A DNA stretch of 64,000 bases from JBFWYO01 sp050186335 (GTDB lineage Bacteria > Pseudomonadota > Alphaproteobacteria > Bin65): the NCBI GenBank assembly GCA_050186335.1, contig JBFWYO010000006.1, forward strand, positions 26,677 to 90,676. Direction: 5' to 3'. Below, piece by piece: positions 41,075-50,022 of the stretch (position 1 is the first letter of the stretch; each line of letters opens with the position of its first letter). Under the pieces are notes generated by a model. The model saw only the letters and a program-made list of their open reading frames with translations, was not told the origin of the DNA and did no database searches. A program made the position numbers and the translations under genes.

Positions 41075-41692
41075 TTAACGCGAGTAGAATTCGACCACCA
41101 GATTGGGTTCCATCTTCACCGGATACGGCACGTCGGCCAGTTTCGGCGCGCGGACGAAGCTGCCCTTGTAGGCTTTCGGATCGACCTGCATGTAACCCGG
41201 CACGTCGCGATCCGGCGCTTCCGCCGCTTCGAGCACGATGGGGACCTGCTGGCTCTTTTCCTTGACCTGGATCGCGTCGCCGTCCTTCACGCGGTAGGAC
41301 GAGATGTTGACGCGCTTGCCGTTGACCTGGATGTGACCGTGGTTGATGAACTGGCGCGCCGCGAACACGGTCGGCACGAATTTCATGCGGTAGACCACCG
41401 TGTCCAGACGCCGCTCGAGCAGCTCCACGAGATTCTCGCCGGTGTCGCCGCGGCGCCGCGCGGCCTCTTGATACAGGCGGCGGAACTGACGCTCGGTGAT
41501 GTTGCCGTAGTAGCCCTTCAGCTTTTGCTTGGCCTGCAGCTGAATGCCGTAGTCCGAGAGCTTGCGGCGGCGCGACTGGCCGTGCTGGCCCGGCGCGTAC
41601 TCGCGCTTGTTGACGGAGGATTTCGCGCGGCCCCACAGGTTGGCACTCAGGCGGCGCGTGATCTTATGCTTCGACTCGTGGCGTTTGGTCAT
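41075..41692 (-). CDS. rpsD: 30S ribosomal protein S4
   Basis: A 205-residue S4, the standard length. It has TKRHESKHKITRRLSANLWGRAKS, REYAPGQHGQSRRRKLSDYGIQL, and the S4 RNA-binding domain RLDTVVYRMKFVPTVFAARQFINHGHIQVNGKRV. S4 is a primary 16S rRNA binder in small-subunit assembly. It is a single gene here, away from the alpha operon, as is usual in alphaproteobacteria. The ATG at 41692 gives the family N-terminus. Confidence 0.98.
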   Translation of the reverse strand: MTKRHESKHKITRRLSANLWGRAKSSVNKREYAPGQHGQSRRRKLSDYGIQLQAKQKLKGYYGNITERQFRRLYQEAARRRGDTGENLVELLERRLDTVVYRMKFVPTVFAARQFINHGHIQVNGKRVNISSYRVKDGDAIQVKEKSQQVPIVLEAAEAPDRDVPGYMQVDPKAYKGSFVRAPKLADVPYPVKMEPNLVVEFYSR

Positions 41693-41807
41693 AGAACGAA
41701 AACTCCCGATTTGCTCGGCGTTGATGATGTCCGGATAGGTTCCCGCGGCCGAAGCCGCGAAAACGGGATACCAGCCGAAATGCCGGCGCCGCGTTCTCCG
41801 GAATGAA

Positions 41808-41834
41808 CAAGCCCCGGAACTCGACCGGGGCTTG
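41808..41834 (-). terminator. Hairpin downstream of trmJ, probable terminator
   Basis: CAAGCCCCGG and CCGGGGCTTG form a perfect 10-bp stem with a 7-base loop, about 50 bases after the trmJ stop on the minus strand. The following tail (TTCATT) is only weakly T-rich, so termination efficiency is uncertain. Confidence 0.55.
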
Positions 41835-41882
41835 AGGCGGCGGAGTATAGTCACGGAAAGCCGCCTGTCAAACCCTTCAAAC

Positions 41883-42659
41883 TCAAGGTTTTCTGCGGTT
41901 TTTGACCACCAGATCCTTGATCAAGCCCCGCAGCGTGCGAACTTCCTGCTCGGTCAGCGCCGCGCGCTGGAAGATATTGCGGATGTTGCGCACCATGGTC
42001 GGGCGTTTTTCGGGCGGCCACAGATAGCCAACCGCGTCGAGTTCGGTTTCCAAATGCTCGAACAGCCGGCGCATATCCTCCGCCGAGGCCGGCGTATAAC
42101 CGTCATCGTAGATGCGCTGCGCCGGCGTCGCATCCGCCGCCATGCGCCACTCGTAACCGACGATCAGCACCGCTTGCGCAAGATTGAGTGAGGAGAAAGC
42201 CGGATTCATCGGCACTTCGATGATCTTCTGCGCCAGGATCACGTCGTCGTTGTGCAGGCCCCAGCGTTCGCCGCCGAAGATCACCCCGCTCCGTTCGCCC
42301 GGCGCCAGCGCGCGCAATTGCCTGGCCGCCTCGCGCGGCGTGAGCACCGGCTTCAGCATGTCGCGCCGGCGCGCCGTGGTGCAGAAGACGTGATGCAGGT
42401 CGGCGATCGCATCCTCGGTCTTGTCGTACAGGCGCGCGTGCTCGAGCACGAAATCGGCGCCCGATGCGGCGCCGACGGCTTTTTCGTTCGGCCATTTGTC
42501 GCGCGGCCGCACCAACCGCAGATCGGTCAACCCGCAGTTTAGCATGGCGCGCGCGGCGGTGCCGATATTCTCGCCGAGCTGCGGTTCGACCAGGACGATC
42601 GCGGGCGCTGTGGCGTCGAGCGCCTCGGGCTGCGCGCGCGTGCGATCGGTGCCCGCCAT
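41883..42659 (-). CDS. trmJ: tRNA (cytidine/uridine-32-2'-O)-methyltransferase TrmJ
   Basis: A 258-residue SPOUT methyltransferase. The N-terminus IVLVEPQLGENIGTAARAMLNCGLTDLRLVRP is motif 1 of TrmH/TrmJ enzymes, and GVIFGGERWGLHNDDV and IEVPMNPAFSSLNLAQAVLIVGYEW are motifs 2 and 3 that form the SAM-binding knot. It methylates the 2'-O of residue 32 in several tRNAs. It starts one base after the cimA stop, so cysS-cimA-trmJ are likely one operon. Confidence 0.9.
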   Translation of the reverse strand: MAGTDRTRAQPEALDATAPAIVLVEPQLGENIGTAARAMLNCGLTDLRLVRPRDKWPNEKAVGAASGADFVLEHARLYDKTEDAIADLHHVFCTTARRRDMLKPVLTPREAARQLRALAPGERSGVIFGGERWGLHNDDVILAQKIIEVPMNPAFSSLNLAQAVLIVGYEWRMAADATPAQRIYDDGYTPASAEDMRRLFEHLETELDAVGYLWPPEKRPTMVRNIRNIFQRAALTEQEVRTLRGLIKDLVVKNRRKP

Positions 42660-42660
42660 C

Positions 42661-44265
42661 TCAGGAAGCGGGCACGGCGGCGCCCGAGCGCAGCAGCTTG
42701 TAGACAATGCTGTCGCGCAGGGCTTCGAACGAGGCATCGATGATGTTCGGCGAGATGCCGACCGTGGCCCAGCGATGGCCGCTGCCGTCGGCCGATTCGA
42801 TCATCACGCGGGTGACCGCCTTGGTACCCTCGTGCGGCGTCAGAATGCGCACCTTGAAATCGATCAGGCGCACGTCGGCCAGTTCGGGATAGGCCGTCAG
42901 CAAGGCCTTGCGCATCGCCGCGTCGAGCGCGTCGACCGGGCCGTTGCCCTCGCCCACTTCCATGTAGCCCGTGGCGCCGACATTCATTTTGACCACGGCC
43001 TGCGAGATCGTGATCAGCTTGCCGACCGCGTTCCAGCGCCGTTCGACCTCGACCCGGAAACTGCTGACCTTGAAAAACTCCGGCACGCCATGCAGCAGCT
43101 CGCGCGCCAACAATTCGAAGCTCGCCTCGGCGCCGTCATACGCGTACCCGTCGTGCTCACGCGCTTTGACGTCTTCGACGAGGCGGCCGATTTTCGGATT
43201 ATTGGCCGCCACTTCGATGCCGGCGTCGCGCAGCCGGGCCAGCACGTTCGAGCGACCGGCCTGGTCGGAAACGACGATCTTGCGCCGGTTGCCGACCAGG
43301 GTCGGCTCGATATGCTCGTAGGTGCGCGGGTCTTTCTCGACCGCGGAGACGTGCAAGCCGCCTTTGTGGGCAAAAGCCGATTCACCGACATAGGGCTGGT
43401 GGCGCGACGGGCTCTGGTTCAGCCGCTCGTACAGCATGCGCGAGACGCGCGTGAGCGTCTTGAGTTGCGCATCGGCGATGCCAGTCTGGAAATCGGTCTT
43501 GAGCTTGAGGCTCGGGATCAGCGAGATCAGATTGGCGTTGCCGCAGCGCTCGCCGAGCCCGTTGATGGTGCCCTGGATCTGGCGCGCGCCGGCCTTGACC
43601 GCCGCCAGCGAATTGGCCACCGCGTTCTCGGTATCGTTATGGGCGTGAACGCCGATCTTGGTGCCGGGAATGTGCCCGACCACGTCGCCGACGATGCGTT
43701 CGACCTCGAACGGCAAGGTGCCGCCGTTGGTATCGCACAGCACGATCCAGCGCGCGCCGGCCTGGTGCGCGGCCTTGATGCAATCGAGCGCATAGCCCGG
43801 GTTGGCCTTGTAGCCGTCGAAGAAATGCTCGGCATCGAACATCACCTCGCCGACCTTCGTGCGCGCATGCACGATGCTGTCGGCGATCATGTCGATGTTC
43901 TCGGAATTGGCGATCTCGAGCGCCACGCGAACGTGAAAATCCCAGGTCTTGCCGACCATGCAGACGGCCTTCGCCTTGGTCGACAGGATGGCCGCCAAAC
44001 CGGGGTCGTTGCCGGCGCTCCGGCCGGGCCGGCGCGTCATGCCGAACGCGGTGAACGTCGCCCGCTTCAGCGGCAGATCCTGGTTGAAGAACGCATCGTC
44101 GGTCGGATTGGCGCCCGGCCAGCCGCCTTCGACATAGTCGACGCCCAGCGTGTCCAACTCGAGCGCAATCGCACGCTTGTCATTGACCGAAAAATCGACA
44201 CCTTGCGTCTGCGCGCCGTCGCGCAGGGTGGTGTCGAAGATATAGACGCGATTATCGTCGCTCAT
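42661..44265 (-). CDS. cimA: (R)-citramalate synthase
   Basis: A 534-residue enzyme of the isopropylmalate/homocitrate synthase family. The HMGL-like barrel starts VYIFDTTLRDGAQTQGVDFS, has the metal-binding H-x-H in IGVHAHNDTENAVANS and SAFAHKGGLHVSAV, and ends with a LeuA-type regulatory domain (VIESADGSGHRWATVGISPNIIDASFEAL). Citramalate synthase makes citramalate from pyruvate and acetyl-CoA for isoleucine. The ATG at 44265 forms an ATGA overlap with the cysS stop and is preferred to one 15 bases upstream. Homocitrate synthase-like activity cannot be fully excluded. Confidence 0.88.
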   Translation of the reverse strand: MSDDNRVYIFDTTLRDGAQTQGVDFSVNDKRAIALELDTLGVDYVEGGWPGANPTDDAFFNQDLPLKRATFTAFGMTRRPGRSAGNDPGLAAILSTKAKAVCMVGKTWDFHVRVALEIANSENIDMIADSIVHARTKVGEVMFDAEHFFDGYKANPGYALDCIKAAHQAGARWIVLCDTNGGTLPFEVERIVGDVVGHIPGTKIGVHAHNDTENAVANSLAAVKAGARQIQGTINGLGERCGNANLISLIPSLKLKTDFQTGIADAQLKTLTRVSRMLYERLNQSPSRHQPYVGESAFAHKGGLHVSAVEKDPRTYEHIEPTLVGNRRKIVVSDQAGRSNVLARLRDAGIEVAANNPKIGRLVEDVKAREHDGYAYDGAEASFELLARELLHGVPEFFKVSSFRVEVERRWNAVGKLITISQAVVKMNVGATGYMEVGEGNGPVDALDAAMRKALLTAYPELADVRLIDFKVRILTPHEGTKAVTRVMIESADGSGHRWATVGISPNIIDASFEALRDSIVYKLLRSGAAVPAS

Positions 44266-45629
44266 GATGCGCGCTTCCATTGCGTGCCGCCCGCGCCGTC
44301 CTCGAGCACCACGCCGTGATCGGCGAGATATTTGCGGATGCGGTCGGCTTCGGCGTAATTGCGCTGCTTGCGCGCGTCGTTGCGGTCCGCAATCAGCTTG
44401 GCGATCGATGCTTCGTCGAGCCCGCCCTCGCCGGCCGTGAACCAGGATTCGGACTCTTGCTGCAGCAATCCGAGCGCCGCCCCGGCCGCCATCACCTGCC
44501 CGCGCAATTCCGACTTTGCGGCGGGCGACGACGCCTTGTTGAGCTGGTTGACCAAGTCATGCAGCACGGCCAATGCCTGCGGCGTATTCAGATCGTCTTC
44601 GAGCGCCGCATCGATCGCGGCCGGCACTTGCGCCGGTTTCGCCGCTTCGGTCTGGCGCAAGGCACCGTATAGACGATCCAGCACCGTTCGGGCCTGGCCC
44701 AGCCCATCCTTGGTAAAATCCAGCGGCTGGCGATAATGCGTCTGCAGCAGCGCCAGACGGATCGCCTCGCCGGGCGCAGCGGCGAGCAGATCGCGCACGG
44801 TGAAAAAATTGCCGAGCGATTTCGACATTTTTTCGCCGTTCACCATCACGAAGCCGTTGTGCATCCAATATTTCGCGAACGGCCGGCCGTCGTGCGCGCA
44901 GACGCTTTGCGCGATCTCGTTCTCGTGATGCGGGAAGATAAGATCCTGTCCGCCGCCGTGGATGTCGAAACTCTCGCCGAGATGCGCCTCGCTCATCGCC
45001 GAGCACTCGATGTGCCAGCCGGGACGGCCCCGCCCCCACGGACTGTCCCAGCCCGGCTGGTCGGCCGCACTCGGCTTCCACAGGATGAAATCGGCCGGAT
45101 CTTTCTTGTACGGCGCCACTTCGACGCGCGCGCCGGCGATCTGCTCTTCGCGATCGCGCCCCGAGAGCCGTCCGTAATCCTTCATGCTCGGCACGTTGAA
45201 CAGCACGTGCCCGTCGGCCACGTAGGCATTGCCCTTGGCCAGCAGCGTCTCGATCATGTCGATCATCTGCGGAATATGTCCCGTGGCACGCGGTTCGATA
45301 TCGGGCTGCAGCGTACCCAGCGCCGCCATATCGGCATGAAACGCGTCGGTCGTGCGGCGCGTCAGCGCGTCGATCGGCTCGTTGTTCTCGCGCGCCGCGG
45401 TGATGATCTTGTCGTCGACGTCGGTGATATTGCGGACATAGGTGACTTTTGGATATTTGCGCTTGAGCAGGCGATACAGCACGTCGAACACGACGACCGG
45501 GCGCGCATTGCCGATATGGGCGCGGTCGTAGACGGTCGGCCCGCACACATACATGCGCACGTTCGAGGGATCGAGCGGCTCGAAACGCTCCTTGCGGCGC
45601 GAAAGCGTGTTGTGCACGAACACCGTCAA
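44262..45629 (-). CDS. cysS: Cysteinyl-tRNA synthetase
   Basis: A 455-residue class I synthetase. YVCGPTVYDRAHIGNAR contains zinc ligand C29 and the HIGH-type motif (HIGN), the other zinc ligands lie in GWHIECSAMSEAHLGESFDIHGGG, and KMSKS is at about 268-272. It charges tRNA-Cys. The start is a TTG at 45629 with AGGGG just upstream; a GTG two codons later is an alternative. A hairpin with a T-run sits only 16 bases before the start. Its stop overlaps the cimA start by four bases. Confidence 0.95.
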   Translation of the reverse strand: MTVFVHNTLSRRKERFEPLDPSNVRMYVCGPTVYDRAHIGNARPVVVFDVLYRLLKRKYPKVTYVRNITDVDDKIITAARENNEPIDALTRRTTDAFHADMAALGTLQPDIEPRATGHIPQMIDMIETLLAKGNAYVADGHVLFNVPSMKDYGRLSGRDREEQIAGARVEVAPYKKDPADFILWKPSAADQPGWDSPWGRGRPGWHIECSAMSEAHLGESFDIHGGGQDLIFPHHENEIAQSVCAHDGRPFAKYWMHNGFVMVNGEKMSKSLGNFFTVRDLLAAAPGEAIRLALLQTHYRQPLDFTKDGLGQARTVLDRLYGALRQTEAAKPAQVPAAIDAALEDDLNTPQALAVLHDLVNQLNKASSPAAKSELRGQVMAAGAALGLLQQESESWFTAGEGGLDEASIAKLIADRNDARKQRNYAEADRIRKYLADHGVVLEDGAGGTQWKRAS

Positions 45630-45645
45630 AGCCCCTGAATAGTCG

Positions 45646-45678
45646 AAAAACGATGGCCCGCCATGGCGTTAGCGGGCC
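45646..45678 (-). terminator. Terminator-like hairpin immediately before cysS
   Basis: On the minus strand, GGCCCGC (45678-45672) pairs with GCGGGCC (45661-45655), loop 10 bases, followed after four bases by TTTTT (45650-45646). It can end transcription of nadE and the small membrane gene upstream. It lies only 16 bases from the cysS start, so it could also act as an attenuator in a cysS leader. Confidence 0.55.
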
Positions 45679-45762
45679 CCACCGAAACCGGCCGATGCGC
45701 TCGGCGCGGTACTGGTAACAAAGTCCGGGGGCGCGGTCCAGCGCCGCCGGATGGCGCAGCGG

Positions 45763-46212
45763 CTAGGTCGATTTGGCAGGTTGCTTGCCTTCGCAAACAA
45801 GCCGCAGCCCGTACCATGCCGCGAACGCGACGAACGCCTGAACCAGCAGGATGAACACGCCGCGCCACGAGCCGGACAGCAGGAACATCATGCTGAACAA
45901 GGCGGACCCGACAATGATGATGCCGATGAATACGTAATAGACCAGTTTGTAATGATAGCGCTTGACGAACAGCGCCGAGAATACGACCGCGAGCATGGGA
46001 ACGACGATTTGCGGCAATTGATAGATCAGCACGAAGATGAAGAATTTCCATATCGAATCGCGCGACAGCGAATCCGAGTGCGACGATAGCAGCGCGATCA
46101 TGACGACGACGAGCACGACATAGACGATCAGGCCGGCGATGATCGCGTAGGCCAGCGACGGCAGACTTTGGAGCGCGGGGGGCGCGGGGGGCGCGGCAAC
46201 GGGGTCGGCCAT
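45763..46212 (-). CDS. Four-helix membrane protein, unknown
   Basis: A 149-residue protein with a proline-rich N-terminus (DPVAAPPAPPALQ) and four hydrophobic segments (about 20-43, 56-82, 90-113 and 118-139). The short cytoplasmic C-terminus is basic. No conserved polar motif or named family is recognised. It starts 11 bases after the nadE stop in the same direction, so it is probably co-transcribed with nadE and ends at the hairpin before cysS. Confidence 0.65.
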   Translation of the reverse strand: MADPVAAPPAPPALQSLPSLAYAIIAGLIVYVVLVVVMIALLSSHSDSLSRDSIWKFFIFVLIYQLPQIVVPMLAVVFSALFVKRYHYKLVYYVFIGIIIVGSALFSMMFLLSGSWRGVFILLVQAFVAFAAWYGLRLVCEGKQPAKST

Positions 46213-46223
46213 GCCGCCTACTC

Positions 46224-47885
46224 CTATGTATTGTTTGTGAAGCGGTTGGTAATCGGGTATCGGCGATCCCGGCCGAACGCCCGGCGCGTCAACTTGACGC
46301 CCGGCGGCGCCTGTCGGCGCTTATATTCGGCGCGGTCGAGCATGCTCCAGACCCGGGCCACCGTCGCGCGATCGTGGCCGCGCGCCATGATTTCGTCGAT
46401 GCCCATCTCGTGCTCGACCAGGCACGAGAGAATGTCGTCCAGCACGCGATACGGCGGCAGACTATCCTCGTCCTTCTGGTTCGGCTTCAGCTCGGCGCTC
46501 GGCGGCTTCTCGATCACGCGCTCCGGCATGACCCGGCCGCGCGGCCCCAGCGCACCCTCCGGCGCCTGCTGGTTGCGCCATTTGGAGAGACGGAAGACAT
46601 CCATCTTGTAGACGTCCTTGAGCACCGAATAGCCGCCGCACATGTCGCCGTAGAGTGTCGCGTAGCCGACCGACATTTCCGATTTATTACCGGTCGAGAG
46701 CACCATATGGCCGAACTTGTTGGAGATCGCCATCAAGGTTATTCCGCGCGCGCGCGCCTGGACGTTCTCTTCCGTGGTATCCGGCGCCCGCCCGTCGAAG
46801 ATCGGCGCCAACATCGCGGAAAACGCCTCCATCGCCGGCCGGATCGATACCACGTCATGCCGGATGCCGAGCAGCGATGCGGTCGCCGCCGCGTCTTCGA
46901 GGCTTTCCTGCGAGGTGTAGGGCGACGGCATCATCACGCTCCACACCTTGTCGGGCCCGAGCGCATCGACCGCGACCGCGGCCGAGATCGCGGAATCGAT
47001 CCCGCCCGACAGACCGATCGCAACGCCGGGAAAACCGTTCTTTCGGACATAGTCCCGCAACCCCAGCGTCATCGCGCTGTACAGCGCCTCGAGGCCGTTC
47101 GGCAGGCGGGCGATCGCGCCGGCGAGACATTGCCAGTGCGCGCCGTCGCGCCGCCATTGCGACAGCGTGACCGCTTCCTGCCAGGCCGGCGCCTGAACCG
47201 CCAAGCGCCGATCCGCGTTCAGCACGAACGACGCGCCGTCGAACACCAACTCGTCCTGACCGCCGATCTGATTGACGTAAACGATCGGCAAGCCGCTCTC
47301 GTTGATGCGCGCGACCGCCAAATTCAGCCGCTCGTCCGCCTTGTCGGTCTCGAACGGCGAACCGTTGATCACGATCAGGATTTCCGCACCCGATTCCTGC
47401 AGACATTCGGAGACGTCCGGGAACCAGACGTCCTCGCAGACCATGACGCCGAGCCGAATCCCGCGAAAATTGATCGGCCCGGGCAGCGGTCCCGGCTCGA
47501 ACACCCGCTTCTCGTCGAACACGCCGTAATTCGGCAACTCGTGCTTGAACCGCTTTGCCGCGATGGCGCCGCCGTCCAACAACAACGCGGCATTGTAGGT
47601 CTTGCCGTCGTCGCGCCAGGGTGCGCCGATCAGCATCGCGGGCCCGGGCGCTCCGGACAAGGCCGCCAATTCCGATACCGCGGACGCGCTGCGATCGAGA
47701 AACGCCGGCTTGAGCACCAGATCTTCGGGCGGATATCCCGAGATGGTTAGTTCCGGAAACACCACGAGATCGGCGCCGGCTTCATGCGCGGTCGCGCGCG
47801 CGGCACGGATGCGCGCGACGTTGCCGGCAATGTCGCCCATAACCGTGTTGATTTGGGCCAGAGCGATACTCAGCATGTCGGTCAT
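46224..47885 (-). CDS. nadE: Glutamine-dependent NAD+ synthetase
   Basis: A 553-residue two-domain enzyme. The N-terminal nitrilase-like glutaminase (1-260) has E45 (VFPELTISGYPPEDL), a Lys in FKHELPNYGVFDE and a Cys in GVMVCEDVWFPD as its triad. The C-terminal synthetase has the pyrophosphate loop AIGLSGGIDSAISA (about 289-302) and STGNKSEMSVGYATLYGD. It converts nicotinate adenine dinucleotide to NAD+. The salvage enzyme pncB lies 2.1 kb away. The ATG at 47885 or a second ATG three codons later could be used. Confidence 0.96.
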   Translation of the reverse strand: MTDMLSIALAQINTVMGDIAGNVARIRAARATAHEAGADLVVFPELTISGYPPEDLVLKPAFLDRSASAVSELAALSGAPGPAMLIGAPWRDDGKTYNAALLLDGGAIAAKRFKHELPNYGVFDEKRVFEPGPLPGPINFRGIRLGVMVCEDVWFPDVSECLQESGAEILIVINGSPFETDKADERLNLAVARINESGLPIVYVNQIGGQDELVFDGASFVLNADRRLAVQAPAWQEAVTLSQWRRDGAHWQCLAGAIARLPNGLEALYSAMTLGLRDYVRKNGFPGVAIGLSGGIDSAISAAVAVDALGPDKVWSVMMPSPYTSQESLEDAAATASLLGIRHDVVSIRPAMEAFSAMLAPIFDGRAPDTTEENVQARARGITLMAISNKFGHMVLSTGNKSEMSVGYATLYGDMCGGYSVLKDVYKMDVFRLSKWRNQQAPEGALGPRGRVMPERVIEKPPSAELKPNQKDEDSLPPYRVLDDILSCLVEHEMGIDEIMARGHDRATVARVWSMLDRAEYKRRQAPPGVKLTRRAFGRDRRYPITNRFTNNT

Positions 47886-48068
47886 TTAGGCGAAATTCTG
47901 TTGGAGAATCCGATGTTTGGAACGTAGGTGCGGAGCCATGGCATGTCAACGCACGCGCATCGGATGCGAGGGATGCCGCGCCGGCCGACGGCGTAAATGA
48001 TGGGACGGTGGAAATGGCCGGCCGTGCTATGCTTCCAATCGAACTTAACGTCGGCTCGGACGAAACTT

Positions 48069-48575
48069 ATGCACTTCAAGCGCCTTATTTTCGGCATCGC
48101 CGCATTGCTGCTGATCGGGCTCGTTTCGACGGCTCATGCCGAAAAACCTTCGATCGCCATCGTCGAGTACGGCGAGTACAAGACCGATGCCGGGCGGGAG
48201 CGGGTCGCCGAACGCACGGTTTCGGGCATCATCAAGGACGTCTCGATGGTCGAGCACATCAAGCAGACCGATGTGATTTTCGGCCAGCTGACCAACAGTT
48301 TCGGCATCCGCTATACGCTCAAGGGCGATTTCGACCCGACCGCCGGATTGATGCATCGAACCATCCATCCGCCGTTGACCAATCCGAAAACCGGGAAGGT
48401 CTCGACGATCAGCGAATACGACGGCGTGATCGGCAGCAATCGGGTCAACGTGTATCGCGGCTTCACGTTCGACGACCGATGGGAGCTGGCCGAAGGCGAA
48501 TGGATTTTTCAGATCTATTACCAAGGCGAGCTATTGGCCGAAAAGAAGTTCAAGGTGGTCATACCTTTGAATTGA
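48069..48575 (+). CDS. Secreted DUF3859-type protein, first of a tandem pair
   Basis: A 168-residue protein with a signal peptide (MHFKRLIFGIAALLLIGLVSTAHA, about 24). The mature domain is beta-rich: IVEYGEYKT, GIRYTLKGDF, HPPLTNPKTGK, GFTFDDRWELAEGEWIFQIYYQGELLAEKKFKVV. I link these to DUF3859. The last block resembles an immunoglobulin-like edge strand, so an extracytoplasmic binding role is plausible but unproven. The next gene encodes a close paralogue 31 bases downstream. Confidence 0.75.
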   Translation: MHFKRLIFGIAALLLIGLVSTAHAEKPSIAIVEYGEYKTDAGRERVAERTVSGIIKDVSMVEHIKQTDVIFGQLTNSFGIRYTLKGDFDPTAGLMHRTIHPPLTNPKTGKVSTISEYDGVIGSNRVNVYRGFTFDDRWELAEGEWIFQIYYQGELLAEKKFKVVIPLN

Positions 48576-48606
48576 GCCGCACGAACAATACTCCGAGATT
48601 CGATCG

Positions 48607-49119
48607 ATGACGCTCCGCAAGACCGCAATCTGCCTTTGCCTGATCCTGGCCGCGTTCGACGCTTTCGGCAGCGCGCGTGCGTTTGCGCAGGCGACCGCCG
48701 AAATCTTCGAATACGGCGAGTACCGCACGCGACGCGACGGCGAGAAGCCCGCGGATCGAACCGCCAGCGGCACCACGACAATGATTTCGGCCTACGAACT
48801 CGTGAAACGGACCGAAGTGATCAACGCCCAACCCGGCGTCAGCTTCGGCATACAGTTTCGCCTGTCGACTTCGCTGGCGGGCGCGGACACGCTGGTGTTC
48901 CGGATCAAGCACCCGCCGCTCACCAACCCGAAGACCGGGCGAACCATGACGGCAAGCGAGTTCGACAGCGAGCCGGGGCTTGGAGCGGGCGAGCACTACG
49001 TCGGATTTACCTTCGACGACGGCTGGGAGATGGCCGAAGGGCCCTGGTCAATTCAGGTCATTCATAACGGCCGGATCATCGCCGAACGGCCCTTCAAGGT
49101 GGTCATCCTGATCAATTGA
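48607..49119 (+). CDS. Secreted DUF3859-type protein, second of the pair
   Basis: A 170-residue paralogue of the preceding protein: signal peptide to about residue 28 (ending ARAFAQA), then FEYGEYRT, SFGIQFRLST, KHPPLTNPKTGR, GFTFDDGWEMAEGPWSIQVIHNGRIIAERPFKVVI. The two share most of the aligned blocks but differ in about half of the residues, so the duplication is old. It converges on the gene ending at 49124. Confidence 0.75.
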   Translation: MTLRKTAICLCLILAAFDAFGSARAFAQATAEIFEYGEYRTRRDGEKPADRTASGTTTMISAYELVKRTEVINAQPGVSFGIQFRLSTSLAGADTLVFRIKHPPLTNPKTGRTMTASEFDSEPGLGAGEHYVGFTFDDGWEMAEGPWSIQVIHNGRIIAERPFKVVILIN

Positions 49120-49123
49120 CCGC

Positions 49124-50008
49124 CTAGCCGCCGGCGCAGGGCCGCTCCTGGTCGGATAGCACTTCGATCGTTCGGCGCGCGATGCCCTGCCGCGCTTTTG
49201 CAATCGAGGCGCGTGCGGCGATGCCCTTGGCATCGTCGGGCAGCAACTGCTGAATTTTCTCCAGATCGACGGCGACGGCGCCGGTGTCGCGACACGTGCA
49301 GATCGCCGAACGAACGCCGTCGGACTGACCGAGGCCGGCCAGCATTCGATGGAGATGCTCGTCCATTTCGCGCACCCGATCGACGTAGAATTTTCCCTTG
49401 GCCTGCGCGGTCACGGCTTTTGTCGCGGCAAAATAGGCGGGCCAGTCCATCTCGCCGAACCGCCAGCATCCCCCGTGATCCCAAGTGCGCTGAATCCACG
49501 GCACCGACTTCGCATCCGGGCCAAAGATGATCTCGTGGTACCGAAAGAACAATCGATCGTCGGCATCGCCCTTCGACGCATACTTGCCGAAAATTTCGAG
49601 CGTCGGGGCGAAATACTGGTACTCGATCAGCGCGCCGTCGAATGCCGGAACAAAGCTCGGAAATTGTTTCGAGATCGCGTCGTGCGCTTTCTCGATCTGC
49701 TCCGGCCGGTTCGCCGCTTGTTCGAGGATCGGATCGAACGCCTTCTGAATTGCCTCCGCCATGACCAGCAACCGATGCAGCGACGCATTGCCTCTGGCGG
49801 CGCAAAGTTCCGCCCAGCCCCGCTTGTACGCCTCGATCTGGCGCCGGACGGCAGCCGGCACGGCAATGACCGGGTCGTAACGAGATTTGGCGACGGCGGC
49901 GGCACAAGGATCGGCCGCCACTTCTTCGGCCTTCGAGGCGACGCCGATAAACGAGACGCAGAGGCCGATAATTGACGCGCGGGCAATCCGGATAACGAAT
50001 TTGCGCAT
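49124..50008 (-). CDS. Secreted hypothetical protein, 294 aa
   Basis: A protein with a signal peptide (about 1-28, MRKFVIRIARASIIGLCVSF...SKA), then a mostly helical mature part with scattered Trp and Tyr (FFRYHEIIFGPDAKSVPWIQRTWDHGGCWRFGEMDW). Cys pairs (one early, one in GGCWRF, CTC near 245 and one at the end) may form disulfides. No family recognised. It lies 14 bases after pncB in the same direction and so may share its transcript, but no functional link is seen. Confidence 0.6.
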   Translation of the reverse strand: MRKFVIRIARASIIGLCVSFIGVASKAEEVAADPCAAAVAKSRYDPVIAVPAAVRRQIEAYKRGWAELCAARGNASLHRLLVMAEAIQKAFDPILEQAANRPEQIEKAHDAISKQFPSFVPAFDGALIEYQYFAPTLEIFGKYASKGDADDRLFFRYHEIIFGPDAKSVPWIQRTWDHGGCWRFGEMDWPAYFAATKAVTAQAKGKFYVDRVREMDEHLHRMLAGLGQSDGVRSAICTCRDTGAVAVDLEKIQQLLPDDAKGIAARASIAKARQGIARRTIEVLSDQERPCAGG

Positions 50009-50022
50009 ATACGCCGGCAACC

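Noticed and set aside
46374..47750. A 458-codon plus-strand frame opposite nadE
   Set aside because: Arg/His-rich shadow of nadE; no domain.
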